64,000 bases of DNA. It comes from Oscillospiraceae bacterium. GTDB lineage: Bacteria > Bacillota > Clostridia > Oscillospirales > Oscillospiraceae. A model generated the notes under the pieces. The model saw only the letters and a list, made by a program, of their open reading frames with translations. It had not been told where the DNA came from and did no database searches. The position numbers and the translations under genes are program-made. Location: positions 1 to 64,000 of the forward strand of contig CADBYZ010000001.1 of assembly GCA_902799075.1 (NCBI GenBank), read 5' to 3'. This document shows, piece after piece, positions 23,904-33,004 of the stretch (position 1 is its first letter; every line of letters begins with the position of its first letter).

Positions 23904-25130
23904 ATGATCCGGCTGCTTATTATCGCGGACGATTTTACAGGCGCGCTGGATACCGGCGTGCAGATGGCAGGCTGCGGCGCTGTGACGAAAGTCACTACGG
24001 ATACCGGACTCCGCTTCGCCGATTACGCTGACGCTGAGGTCCTTGTCATCGACGCCGAAACGCGGCACCTCAAGCCCAATGCTGCCGGCACACTCGTGCG
24101 CGGCATCGTGGAGCGGGCCGTGAAGTCCGGTATTCCGCACCTTTATAAAAAGACCGACTCCGCCCTTCGCGGCAACATCGGCGCGGAGCTGGAGGCCATA
24201 TTGGAGGCAAGCGGCGAGAAGACGCTGCCCTTCCTTCCGGCTCTGCCCCGGATCGGACGCACGACCGTGGGCGGCATTCATTACATTAAGGGCGTTCCGG
24301 TGGCGGAAAGCGTCTTCGGGGCTGATCCCTTCGAGCCGGTGACCCACTCCGCGGTCTCGGACATCATTGCCGAGCAGAGCACGGCCGCGGTACACGGCGA
24401 TTCCTCCGCTCCCGGTATCTGTGTGTTTGACGCCGAGACCCAGGAGGACCTGCAGAGAGCGGGGGAGACCCTGAAGGCCGCCGGTGCGCTGCACATCGCG
24501 GCGGGCAGCGCGGGCTTCGCTTCGGTCCTGCCCGATCTGCTGGGCCTGCGCCGTGAGGCCGTGACGGCCCCGAAGCTCGACCCGAGGCTGCTGGTGATCT
24601 GCGGGAGCGTCAATCCCATCACGCTCGAGCAGACGGCCGAGGCGGACAAGGAAGGCTTTGTCCACTGGCGCCTCAGTCCGCGGCAGAAGCTGGAGCCCGG
24701 GTACTGGCAGAGCGCGGAGGGCGAGACCCAGCTCGAGAAGCTTCGTACCATGCTGCATGATTCGCCGTATTTCATCATCGACTCCAACGACTTCGGCGGC
24801 AACGGCCCTACGGAAGCATACGCCGCCGAGCGGGGACTGACCATCTCCGATGTGCGCGTGGGCATCTCCCGCGGCCTTGGCGAAATCCTCGGCTCGCTGT
24901 TCACGAGCCCCGATCTCGGGACGCTTCTCATCACCGGCGGCGACACACTTTTACAGTGCATGCAGGAGCTGAATGTATCGGAGCTTGAGCCGGTTTGTGA
25001 GCTTTACCCCGGCGTGGTGCTCTCGCGCTTTGCCTACCGGGGCTGCACAAAGCATGTCCTGTCCAAGTCCGGCGGCTTCGGACACAAAACGCTGCTGGTC
25101 GATCTGAAAAATTCTTTATCTGAATCTTAA
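23904..25130 (+). CDS. Four-carbon acid sugar kinase family protein (DUF1537)
   Basis: This 408-aa protein has the N-terminal family motif LLIIADDFTGALDTGVQMA and the substrate-loop KKTDSALRGNIGAE. The C-terminal nucleotide-binding domain has LVICGSVNPIT, ITGGDTLLQ and SKSGGFG. DUF1537 enzymes phosphorylate D-threonate, L-threonate or D-erythronate at O4, and the product is oxidised by a PdxA2-type dehydrogenase, which is also encoded in this operon (28429). First gene of the operon, with GGGGGA upstream of the start. Confidence 0.9.
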   Translation: MIRLLIIADDFTGALDTGVQMAGCGAVTKVTTDTGLRFADYADAEVLVIDAETRHLKPNAAGTLVRGIVERAVKSGIPHLYKKTDSALRGNIGAELEAILEASGEKTLPFLPALPRIGRTTVGGIHYIKGVPVAESVFGADPFEPVTHSAVSDIIAEQSTAAVHGDSSAPGICVFDAETQEDLQRAGETLKAAGALHIAAGSAGFASVLPDLLGLRREAVTAPKLDPRLLVICGSVNPITLEQTAEADKEGFVHWRLSPRQKLEPGYWQSAEGETQLEKLRTMLHDSPYFIIDSNDFGGNGPTEAYAAERGLTISDVRVGISRGLGEILGSLFTSPDLGTLLITGGDTLLQCMQELNVSELEPVCELYPGVVLSRFAYRGCTKHVLSKSGGFGHKTLLVDLKNSLSES

Positions 25131-25148
25131 AAGGAGGCAACGAGCATT

Positions 25149-26309
25149 ATGGACTATCCGAAACTTCCGGGCCTTGCTCCCGACGGGCGCGTCTGGCAAA
25201 ACGACGACATGGGCACGCTGGAGGCCTTCCTGCCCACCGGCGGCTACCCCACGGCCCACGCCCCGGCCATGCTGGAGCTGCCGGACGGCGATCTGCTGTG
25301 CTGCTGGTTCGCGGGCACCTATGAGGGCAGCGCTGACATCCGCATCATCTGCTCCGTGCTGCCGAAGGACTCTGACCGCTGGCTCGACCCGGTGGACATC
25401 TCCGGCGACCCCACCCGCTCCGAGCAGAACCCGTCTCTGTTCTATGGACCCGACAACAAGGTCTGGGCCATGTATACCGCCCAGCTCGACCGCCAGGCGG
25501 GCAAGGACAACATGCAGTTTACCTCCGTTGTCCGCTGCCAGAAGAGCGGCGACGGCGGCAGGACCTGGGGCCCCTATGAGACCGTCTTCCCCGAGGAGGG
25601 CACCTTCTGCCGCCAGCCGATCCAGGTCCTCTCCAACGGGCGCTGGATCTTCGGCAACTGGATCTGCACCGATTCGGTGGACGGGCTTTCCGGCGACCCC
25701 ACCGCCTTCCGCATCTCCGACGACGAGGGCAAGACCTGGCGCACGGTCATGATGCCGAAGTCCAACGGCCGCGTCCACGCAAACGTCGTGGAGCTGGAGC
25801 CGGGACACCTGGCCGCCTTCATGCGCGACCGCGAGGCCGCCAACATCTATCGCAGCGAATCCACCGACAACGGCGACACCTGGTCCGTCCCCGTGGCGAC
25901 CCCGCTGCCCAACAACAACTCCAGCATCAGCGCCGTGAAGCTCCTGAGCGGGCGCGTTGCCATCGCTTATAACCCCACCTGCACGCCCGATCCCCATCCC
26001 GGCAAGGCGGCCTGGCCCGGCCTGCGCTGCCCTGTGGCGATCGCCCTTTCGGAGGACGGCGGCCTTACTTTCCCGATGATCCGCTGGGTGGAGCGCGGAG
26101 AGGGCTATATGGGCGATGAGAACAGGACCAACAACCGTCAGTACGAGTACCCCTTCCTCATGCAGTCGAAGGACGGCATGCTGCACCTGGCCTACGCAGC
26201 CTATACCCGCAAGGGAATCAAATATGTACGCCTGAGCGAAGAAGCCGTGGCGGGACAAAAGCGGGAGACCGTCGGCCTCTACAATCCCACCGCCGCCCAG
26301 ACGAAATAA
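25149..26309 (+). CDS. BNR/Asp-box (sialidase-like) beta-propeller protein, cytoplasmic
   Basis: This 386-aa protein has four Asp-boxes (SGDGGRTW, SDDEGKTW, STDNGDTW, SEDGGLTF) spaced as in a six-bladed sialidase propeller. Near the N-terminus, AHAPAMLELPDGDLLCCWFAG resembles the blade-1 region of exo-sialidases. No signal peptide is present, so unlike gut sialidases it cannot reach host glycans and probably acts on an imported compound. Being inside an acid-sugar operon, it may be a hydrolase or lyase releasing the acid sugar; this is inference. Confidence 0.85.
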   Translation: MDYPKLPGLAPDGRVWQNDDMGTLEAFLPTGGYPTAHAPAMLELPDGDLLCCWFAGTYEGSADIRIICSVLPKDSDRWLDPVDISGDPTRSEQNPSLFYGPDNKVWAMYTAQLDRQAGKDNMQFTSVVRCQKSGDGGRTWGPYETVFPEEGTFCRQPIQVLSNGRWIFGNWICTDSVDGLSGDPTAFRISDDEGKTWRTVMMPKSNGRVHANVVELEPGHLAAFMRDREAANIYRSESTDNGDTWSVPVATPLPNNNSSISAVKLLSGRVAIAYNPTCTPDPHPGKAAWPGLRCPVAIALSEDGGLTFPMIRWVERGEGYMGDENRTNNRQYEYPFLMQSKDGMLHLAYAAYTRKGIKYVRLSEEAVAGQKRETVGLYNPTAAQTK

Positions 26310-26319
26310 GGAGGACGCC

Positions 26320-27489
26320 ATGCTCACAAAGTACACCCTCAAGACCCCGCGCGCCGTCTATGGCGGCGAAAACGCCATCTCCAATATCCGGACCATCGTT
26401 GAGAGTAACGGCTTCAAAAAAGTGGCCCTCTTCGCGGGCCGCAGCATCCAGAAGGGCGAGCTCTTCCCCGAGCTGCTGGACGCGATCAAAGCGGGCGGCG
26501 CAGCGTATGTGATCCTTGACGATCTGCGCCCGGAGCCCACTTACGGCGAGGTGCAGGCCCTGATCGACAACTTCAAGAGCACTGGCGCCGACCTCATCGT
26601 TGCTATCGGCGGCGGCTCGGTGATGGACGCGGCCAAGCTTGCCAGCATCCTCGTCACTGATGAGTACGGCGTGAAGGAGCTTTTGGACAAGCCCGGCATG
26701 GCGAAGAAGTGCGTACCCATGGTGCTCATCCCCACCACCGCCGGCACCGGCGCGGAGGTCACACCCAACGCCATCGTCGCGGTGCCCGAAAAGGAGCTCA
26801 AGGTCGGCATCGTCAACGACAACATGATCGCGGACTACGTCATCCTCGACGCCCGCACCATCAAGAATCTGCCCCGCAAGCTCGCGGCCGCCACCGGCGT
26901 CGACGCCCTGGCCCACTGCATCGAGTGCTACACCTCCAACAAAGCCAATCCCTTCTCCGATCTCTACGCCCTGACGGGCCTGGACCTGATCCTCAACAAC
27001 ATCGAGAAGGCCTGCGACGATCCCGCGGCCATGGCCGAGAAGGAGAACATGCAGCTTGCGGCCTACTACGGCGGCCTTGCCATCACCGCCTCCGGCACCA
27101 CGGCGGTCCACGCCCTGAGCTATCCTCTCGGCGGCAAGTACCACATCGCCCACGGCGTCTCCAACGCGATCCTGCTGGCACCGGTCATGCGCTTCAACAG
27201 CGAGCACCCGGCGGTGCGCGCGCGCCTCGCCTGCGCCTATGACCAGTGCTGCCACGAGGAGAACAGGGCCGGAAACGAGGCCGAAAAGGTCGCCTGGATC
27301 ATCCGCCGCCTGGAGGAGATCGTGAGGCACCTGGACATACCCACAAGCCTGAGCCGCGACTTCGGTGTACCCGAGAGCGATCTGGACACGCTGGTTGAGT
27401 CCGGTATGCAGGTGCAGCGTCTGCTTGTGAACAACATGCGCCCCGTCACTGCGGAGGACGCACGGAAGTTATATTTGGAGGTCCTCTAA
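26320..27489 (+). CDS. Iron-containing (group III) alcohol dehydrogenase
   Basis: This 389-aa protein has the NAD(P)-binding GGGSVMDAAK and the family signature DALAHCIECYTSNKANPF. The metal ligands are the Asp near 195 and the His residues in HALSYPLGGKYHIAHGVSNA. It should interconvert an alcohol and an aldehyde or ketone of the acid-sugar pathway, with NAD(P). It is 10 bp downstream of the BNR gene and 21 bp upstream of the lyase gene. Confidence 0.92.
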   Translation: MLTKYTLKTPRAVYGGENAISNIRTIVESNGFKKVALFAGRSIQKGELFPELLDAIKAGGAAYVILDDLRPEPTYGEVQALIDNFKSTGADLIVAIGGGSVMDAAKLASILVTDEYGVKELLDKPGMAKKCVPMVLIPTTAGTGAEVTPNAIVAVPEKELKVGIVNDNMIADYVILDARTIKNLPRKLAAATGVDALAHCIECYTSNKANPFSDLYALTGLDLILNNIEKACDDPAAMAEKENMQLAAYYGGLAITASGTTAVHALSYPLGGKYHIAHGVSNAILLAPVMRFNSEHPAVRARLACAYDQCCHEENRAGNEAEKVAWIIRRLEEIVRHLDIPTSLSRDFGVPESDLDTLVESGMQVQRLLVNNMRPVTAEDARKLYLEVL

Positions 27490-27510
27490 GGGCCGGAAAG
27501 GGGAAAACAC

Positions 27511-28413
27511 ATGAAGAATGTACCGATTCGAGGCATCATCCCGGCACTCATCACCCCCATGTACCCCGACGAGTCCGTCAACTTTGAAGAGCTGCGCCGC
27601 CAGGTAAACCGCCAGATCGATGGCGGCGTGCACGCCATCTTCTGCTTCGGCACCAACGGCGAGGGCTATATCCTCAGCGGCGAGGAGAAAAAGCAGGTGC
27701 TCGAGACCGTCATCGACGAGGTCAAGGGCCGCGTCCCGGTCTACGCGGGTACGGGCTGCATCTCCACCAAAGAGACCATCGCGCAGTGCAAAATGGCCGA
27801 GGCCGCGGGTGCTGACGTGCTGTCCATCATCACCCCGAGCTTCGCCGCCGCAAGCCAGGACGAGATCTACGAGCACTACAAGAGCGTGGCGGAAGCCGTC
27901 GATCTGCCCATCGTGCTCTACAACATCCCCGCCCGCACCGGCAACGCCATCGCCCCGGCGACCGTCGGCAGACTGAGCAAGATCGACAACATCGTCGGCG
28001 CGAAGGACTCCTCCGGCCACTTCACAAACATCCTCGGCTACATCGACGCGGGGAAGGAAAGCGGCGACTTCGCCGTCCTCTCCGGCAATGACCAGCTCAT
28101 CATCTGGAACCTGCTTGCAGGCGGCACCGGCGGCATCGCGGGCTGCGCCAACGTCTACCCCCATACCATGGCCTCTATCTACGATCTCTTCATGGCGGGC
28201 AAAATCGAGGAAGCCAAGGCGGCCAACGCCAGCATCGCCTCCTTCCGCGCCTGCTTCAAATACGGCAACCCCAACACCATCGTCAAGACTGCCGTGGCCC
28301 TGCTGGGCTATGAGGTCGGCAAGTGCCGCGCCCCCTTTAACCAGGTCCCCGAGGCGGGTATCGAGGCCATCAAGAAGGTCCTTGAGGAAAACGCCGCGAA
28401 AGGCATGAGATAA
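27511..28413 (+). CDS. DapA/NanA-family lyase or dehydratase
   Basis: This 300-aa TIM-barrel enzyme has the pyruvate-binding GTNGEGYIL motif, the catalytic tyrosine in IVLYNIPARTGNAI and the Schiff-base lysine in NIVGAKDSSGHF. Family members cleave or dehydrate 2-keto-3-deoxy acids, or condense pyruvate with aldehydes. Biosynthetic DapA is possible by sequence. The operon argues for a catabolic aldolase or dehydratase that feeds the DUF1537 kinase or splits a longer acid into pyruvate plus an aldehyde. Confidence 0.9.
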   Translation: MKNVPIRGIIPALITPMYPDESVNFEELRRQVNRQIDGGVHAIFCFGTNGEGYILSGEEKKQVLETVIDEVKGRVPVYAGTGCISTKETIAQCKMAEAAGADVLSIITPSFAAASQDEIYEHYKSVAEAVDLPIVLYNIPARTGNAIAPATVGRLSKIDNIVGAKDSSGHFTNILGYIDAGKESGDFAVLSGNDQLIIWNLLAGGTGGIAGCANVYPHTMASIYDLFMAGKIEEAKAANASIASFRACFKYGNPNTIVKTAVALLGYEVGKCRAPFNQVPEAGIEAIKKVLEENAAKGMR

Positions 28414-28428
28414 GAGGGGAGAAGGAAC

Positions 28429-29508
28429 ATGAGCAAGAAACCCATCGTCGGCATTACCATGGGCGACCCGGCAGGCAGCGGCCCCGAAATCACCGTCAAG
28501 GCCCTGGCCGATCCCGCCCAGTATGAATACTGCAATCCCATCGTCATCGGCGACATCAAGGTCATGGAGCAGGCCGCCCGCTTCGTGCATCATGAGGAGA
28601 TCCGCTTCAACAAGTGTGAGAAGGTCTCCGACGCCGTCTTCACCCCCGGCACCATCGACGTGCTGCACATGGACCTGATCGAGGATCTGAGCAAATTCGA
28701 GCTTGCCAAGGTCAGCGTGGAGGGCGGCAACGCGGCCTTCCAATGTGTGCGCAAGGTCATTCAGCTGGCGCTGGCGGGGGAGGTGGACGCCACCGTCACA
28801 AACGCCCTGAACAAGGAAGCGCTGAACATGGCCCTGGAGCATTACCACGGCGAGCGCTCCGACGGCTACACCCACTTCGACGGCCACACCGAGATCTACG
28901 CCACCTACACCGGCACGAAGAAATACACCATGATGCTGGCCCACAAGGACCTGCGCGTGGTGCACGTGTCCACCCATGTCTCCCTGCGCGAGGCCTGCGA
29001 CCGGGTCAAGAAGGACCGCGTGCTGGATGTCATCCGCATCGCAAACCGGGCCTGCCTGGATATGGGCATCAAGGAGCCGCGCATCGCGGTTGCCGGTCTC
29101 AACCCCCACTGCGGTGAAAACGGCCTGTTCGGCACGGAGGAGATCGAGGAGATCACACCCGCCATCGAGGCGGCGAAGGCTGAGGGCATCAGCGGCGTCA
29201 CCGGCCCCGTCCCGCCCGACAGCGTCTTCCCCAAGGCGCTCGGCGGCTGGTACGACATGGTGGTGTGCATGTACCACGACCAGGGCCACATCCCCCTCAA
29301 GACCGTCGGCTTCGTCTACGACAGAGAGCTCAAGAAGTGGAAGGCCGTCGAGGGCGTGAACGTCACCCTGGGGCTTCCCATCATCCGCGCAAGCGTCGAC
29401 CACGGCACCAACTTCGGCGCGGCGGGCAAGGGCACCGGCAACGAGCTGAGCCTTGTCAACGCCATCAAGTACGCGGTGCTCATGGGCACGCGCAGGGCAC
29501 AGGAATAA
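28429..29508 (+). CDS. PdxA2-type 4-phosphate acid-sugar dehydrogenase
   Basis: This 359-aa protein begins KPIVGITMGDPAGSGPEITVKAL, the PdxA start. It has metal-ligand histidines in HVSTHVSLREA, then AVAGLNPHCGENGLFG and YHDQGHIPLKTVGF. PdxA2 enzymes oxidise 4-phospho-D-threonate or -erythronate with NAD; the 3-keto product decarboxylates to dihydroxyacetone phosphate. No other vitamin B6 genes are nearby, and it shares an operon with a DUF1537 kinase, so the catabolic role is preferred over PdxA of B6 synthesis. Confidence 0.9.
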   Translation: MSKKPIVGITMGDPAGSGPEITVKALADPAQYEYCNPIVIGDIKVMEQAARFVHHEEIRFNKCEKVSDAVFTPGTIDVLHMDLIEDLSKFELAKVSVEGGNAAFQCVRKVIQLALAGEVDATVTNALNKEALNMALEHYHGERSDGYTHFDGHTEIYATYTGTKKYTMMLAHKDLRVVHVSTHVSLREACDRVKKDRVLDVIRIANRACLDMGIKEPRIAVAGLNPHCGENGLFGTEEIEEITPAIEAAKAEGISGVTGPVPPDSVFPKALGGWYDMVVCMYHDQGHIPLKTVGFVYDRELKKWKAVEGVNVTLGLPIIRASVDHGTNFGAAGKGTGNELSLVNAIKYAVLMGTRRAQE

Positions 29509-29511
29509 AAC

Positions 29512-29526
29512 GTTCCAAATTGAAAC
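29512..29526. promoter_or_regulatory. Operator site 4 of the PrpR-like regulon
   Basis: GTTCCA-AAT-TGAAAC is nearly the reverse complement of site 2. Its centre is 102 bp upstream of the -10 box of the TAXI promoter. Confidence 0.7.
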
Positions 29527-29562
29527 GGAATTTTCCCCGTTTTCAAATCTTAACGGCCAAAA

Positions 29563-29577
29563 GTTCTAATATGGAAC
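29563..29577. promoter_or_regulatory. Operator site 5 of the PrpR-like regulon
   Basis: GTTCTA-ATA-TGGAAC is centred 51 bp upstream of the -10 box of the TAXI promoter. Confidence 0.65.
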
Positions 29578-29597
29578 GTTTTTGACCCTCTCCGCAT

Positions 29598-29626
29598 TTT
29601 TCATTTAGTCTTTGTTCCAATATAAT
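29598..29626 (+). promoter_or_regulatory. Predicted activator-type promoter of the TAXI-TRAP genes
   Basis: A perfect TATAAT (29621-29626) has only a poor -35 hexamer (TTTTCA, 29598-29603) at 17-bp spacing, with two palindromes upstream. This is the arrangement of an activated promoter. Confidence 0.5.
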
Positions 29627-29713
29627 AATAGCTGTAATGTTTCGTATTTCATCAGGCTATCAGGGCGACAAGCCCTTAGCGATATCTAAAATTTGTGAAA
29701 GGTGGACCCAATC

Positions 29714-30733
29714 ATGAAGAAAGTCATTTTCCTGCTGTTCGCTGCTGTCCTCATGCTGTCCTTCGCAGCTCCCGCCATGGCGCTTGATGCGGACCTCGCC
29801 TTCGGCACCCAGGAGACCGGCACCGCCGGCTACACCTACGCCACCGCGATCCAGACCGTCATCCAGAAGGTCGACGGCATCAACGTCTCCCTGCTCACCA
29901 ACTCCGCCGGCAACGTCTCCTCTCCCGTGCTGATCCAGGAAGAGGAAGCTGACCTGACCATGTCCAACTCCGCCCCCGCCATGTGGGCTGCCAACGGCGG
30001 CATCGAGTCTGCCAACGTTCCCGAGTGCCCTGACGTGCGCGCCATCGCCGGCGGCCTGGGCCATGACTTCGTCAACGTCATGTTCACCCAGAAGTTCGTG
30101 GACGAGACCGGCATCAAGACCGTTGAGGAGCTGGTTGCGCAGAAATACCCCGTCAAGCTCGTCATCAAGAAGAACGGCACCCTCGGCGAGCTCGCTGCTG
30201 AGAAGGTCTTCGGCGTTCTCGGCGTGACCTTTGACGACATCGTCTCCTGGGGCGGCGTGGTCGAAAAGACCGGCGGCGCTCAGATCAAGGACGGTCTGCA
30301 GGACGACCTGTACCAGATGACCGTTGACCACATCGGCGCCGGCCAGGCCAACACCACCGAGCTTTGCATCAACCATGCCATGTACGACGTCCAGCTTGCC
30401 GACGAGACCCTCGCCAAGCTTTGCGACGAAGGCTTTGACTACATCACCGTCGAGCCCAACACCTGGAACGGCCAGACCGAGGCCATCAAGACCGTCGGCT
30501 CCCAGCAGTGCGTTCTGTGCAGCGCCAACCTCGATGAAGAGGTCGCCTACGCCATCACCAAGGCCATGTGCGAGAACACCGATGTTCTGACCGAGGCCTC
30601 CGCCGCTCTCGGCTACTTCGATCCCTCCGTCGCCGGCACCAAGGCTCTCACCGGCTGCGACCTGCATCCCGGCGCTCTGCGCTACTACATGGAGATGGGC
30701 TACATCAACGAAAACGGCGAGGCTGCCAAGTAA
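29714..30733 (+). CDS. TAXI-family TRAP transporter substrate-binding protein
   Basis: This 339-aa secreted protein has the signal peptide MKKVIFLLFAAVLMLSFAAP with probable cleavage after AMA. The mature N-terminus LAFGTQETGTAGYTYATAI is the TAXI family hallmark. It should deliver a carboxylate or acid-sugar substrate to the fused TRAP permease downstream. The ATG at 29714 is preferred over an in-frame GTG at 29702 because the signal peptide then begins MKK. It has its own regulated promoter. Confidence 0.92.
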   Translation: MKKVIFLLFAAVLMLSFAAPAMALDADLAFGTQETGTAGYTYATAIQTVIQKVDGINVSLLTNSAGNVSSPVLIQEEEADLTMSNSAPAMWAANGGIESANVPECPDVRAIAGGLGHDFVNVMFTQKFVDETGIKTVEELVAQKYPVKLVIKKNGTLGELAAEKVFGVLGVTFDDIVSWGGVVEKTGGAQIKDGLQDDLYQMTVDHIGAGQANTTELCINHAMYDVQLADETLAKLCDEGFDYITVEPNTWNGQTEAIKTVGSQQCVLCSANLDEEVAYAITKAMCENTDVLTEASAALGYFDPSVAGTKALTGCDLHPGALRYYMEMGYINENGEAAK

Positions 30734-30773
30734 TCCATCCCTGAAAAGCTGAAACACACCGCATAGACCCATA

Positions 30774-30807
30774 GGCCGGGGTACGGACTTCCTCCCGTAC
30801 TCCGGCC
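30774..30807 (+). promoter_or_regulatory. Intercistronic stem-loop between TAXI protein and permease genes
   Basis: GGCCGGGGTACGG and CCCGTACTCCGGCC form a near-perfect stem without a T-run. It probably protects the 5' message so that binding protein exceeds permease. Confidence 0.6.
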
Positions 30808-30871
30808 GCCTGTAAAACCTGATCATTCCGGGGCAGGACCCCGAAATACCTTCAGAAGGGACGGCCTGACA

Positions 30872-32878
30872 ATGACAAGCAACACCCGCAAATACTGTAC
30901 GATTGCGCTGACAGTGGCGTTCTTCGTATTTCAGATGTACCTTGCCCTGGTCAAGCAGCTGACCGTAATGCTGCAGACGCCGCTGCACATGTGCTTTGCG
31001 CTGGCGCTGGTATTCCTCTACAATCCCATTGACAAGGGCTATCAGAAAAACCTTAAGAAAAAAGCCGAAAAGAACGGCACTACCGTCACCGATGCCCAGC
31101 TCAACAAATACGCCTGGGCCCGCTACTTCGACCTGATCTTCTTCGCCGCGATCATCTTTGTCGTGTATTACACCGTCGGCAACATCGACCGCCTGCGCAA
31201 CTTCGACAAGGTGACCTCCCAGGTCCTCAACATCGACTATGTGGCCATGGTGTGCATCATCGTCCTGCTGCTCGAGGCAGTGCGGCGCACCCTGGGCAAC
31301 ATCCTGTTCTTCTTCATCATCGCCTTCATCATCTACTCCTGGACCGCCCAGTACTTCCCGAAGGGAAGCGTGTTCTACACCAAGGGCAAGTCCTTCCCCA
31401 AGATGCTCAAAACCTTCTGCGCCGGTATGACCATGGGCGAAAACGGCGTATACGGTACCCCGTTGACCACAAGCTGCACGAGCCTGTTCTACTTCATCGT
31501 GTTCGGCGCCTTCTTCTCCGAGTGCGGCGGCGGCCAGCTGCTGATCGACGTGGGTCTGAAGTTCTCCAATAAATCCTCCGGCGGCCCCGCGAAAGCGGCG
31601 GTCATCTCCTCCGGCCTCATGGGCATGGTGTCCGGCTCCGCGGTCGCCAACGTCGCCACCACCGGCGTTATGACCATCCCCATGATGAAAAAGATCGGCT
31701 ATGAGCCCGAGGAAGCCGGCGCCATCGAGGCGGTCGCCTCCACCGGCGGCCAGATCATGCCGCCCATCATGGGCGTCGGCGCCTTTATCATGGCCGAGAT
31801 GCTCGGTGTCAACTACCTGCAGGTCGCAGCCGACGCCATCATCCCCGCGGTCGCCTACTACTTCGGCGTGTTCGTGCTGGTCTCCCTGCTCGCCAAGAAG
31901 CGCGCCAGCCGCAGCACCCAGTCCGAGGACGCCGCCATCGAGGTCAAAAACCCCATCCTGCCGCGTCTGTACCTCCTGCTGCCCGTCGTGGTCCTGATTG
32001 TCAGCATCATGAACGGCTTCTCCCTCATGCGCTCCGGCATGTACGGCATCTTTGTGTGCCTTGCCTGCAATGTGCTGAGCTTCTTCCTCGCCCACGGCAC
32101 CAAGGACGCCTGGAACAACATCGTAAACGGCATCTCCGGTTCAAACTTCGCCGGTCTCAAGCAGCTCTGGGGCGCCATGATGGACGGCGCGAAATCCGCC
32201 GCCGAGATCGCCATCCCCACCGCCGCCTGCGGCATCATCATCGACGTCATGACCGAGCAGACCTCGCTGGCCACGAACCTCAGCGGCGTCATCGCAAGCC
32301 TCGGCATGAGCAACCTCTTCCCGGCGCTGCTGATCGGCATGATCGGCTGCATGCTGCTCGGCATGGCCCTGCCCACCGTGGCGGCCTACCTTGTGGGCGT
32401 GACCCTCTTCGTCCCGACGCTCCGCTCCCTCGGCATCCAGCCGCTGGTCGCCAACATGTTCGTGTTCTACTACGGCATCATGGCCCAGATCACCCCGCCC
32501 GTGTGCGTGGCCTCCTACACCGCCGCCGGCATCGCCGGTGCCGACGCCATGAAGACCGGCCTGCGCGGAATGCTGTTTGCGCTGGTGGGCTTCCTGTGCC
32601 CGTTCGTGTTCGTGTATAATCCCGCCATCCTTCTGCAGGGCACCGTGATCGAGATCATCATCGGCGCTGCCCAGCTGCTGGTGGGCACCTACTTCCTGGC
32701 CCTCGCGGTGGCAGGCTTCTTCCAGCGTGAGCTTCCCTGGTGGGTGCGCGGTGTGTTCTTCGTCGTGGCCCTGGGCTTCATCTCCCCGGACGTCATCAGC
32801 ACCGTGGCCGCCCTGGTCGTCGGCGTCGCGCTGGTCGCCTGGATCATGATGAGCACCAAGAAGGTCAAGACCGCGTAA
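30872..32878 (+). CDS. TRAP transporter fused permease (DctQM, TAXI type)
   Basis: This 668-aa protein fuses the small DctQ-like four-helix part (about 1-160) with the large DctM-like part. The latter has conserved segments SGSAVANVATTGVMTIPMMKK, ASTGGQIMPPIMGVGAFIMAE, GMALPTVAAYLVG and AQITPPVCVASYTAAGIAGA. TAXI permeases use an ion gradient for uptake of small acids. It is the last gene of the regulon, followed by a terminator. Confidence 0.93.
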   Translation: MTSNTRKYCTIALTVAFFVFQMYLALVKQLTVMLQTPLHMCFALALVFLYNPIDKGYQKNLKKKAEKNGTTVTDAQLNKYAWARYFDLIFFAAIIFVVYYTVGNIDRLRNFDKVTSQVLNIDYVAMVCIIVLLLEAVRRTLGNILFFFIIAFIIYSWTAQYFPKGSVFYTKGKSFPKMLKTFCAGMTMGENGVYGTPLTTSCTSLFYFIVFGAFFSECGGGQLLIDVGLKFSNKSSGGPAKAAVISSGLMGMVSGSAVANVATTGVMTIPMMKKIGYEPEEAGAIEAVASTGGQIMPPIMGVGAFIMAEMLGVNYLQVAADAIIPAVAYYFGVFVLVSLLAKKRASRSTQSEDAAIEVKNPILPRLYLLLPVVVLIVSIMNGFSLMRSGMYGIFVCLACNVLSFFLAHGTKDAWNNIVNGISGSNFAGLKQLWGAMMDGAKSAAEIAIPTAACGIIIDVMTEQTSLATNLSGVIASLGMSNLFPALLIGMIGCMLLGMALPTVAAYLVGVTLFVPTLRSLGIQPLVANMFVFYYGIMAQITPPVCVASYTAAGIAGADAMKTGLRGMLFALVGFLCPFVFVYNPAILLQGTVIEIIIGAAQLLVGTYFLALAVAGFFQRELPWWVRGVFFVVALGFISPDVISTVAALVVGVALVAWIMMSTKKVKTA

Positions 32879-32902
32879 ACAAAATCCCCGACAAACATGG
32901 CG

Positions 32903-32944
32903 CTGCCTCCGACAGCCGACAGGCTGTGCGGAGGCAGTTTTTTT
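32903..32944 (+). terminator. Terminator of the TRAP operon
   Basis: CTGCCTCCG and CGGAGGCAG form a stem, with an inner ACAGCC/GGCTGT pairing, followed by seven T. Confidence 0.9.
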
Positions 32945-33004
32945 GATCCAAGGAGGCAAAGCCCGTGAACCCATACGAACGCATGACGACCGAGCCGGTG
33001 AAGC

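Noticed and set aside
27511..28413. Biosynthetic dihydrodipicolinate synthase (dapA)
   Set aside because: The catalytic residues allow it, but the gene is embedded in a catabolic acid-sugar operon with no other lysine genes.
28429..29508. PdxA of vitamin B6 biosynthesis
   Set aside because: No pdxJ or other B6 genes nearby, and direct linkage to a DUF1537 kinase favours the PdxA2 role.
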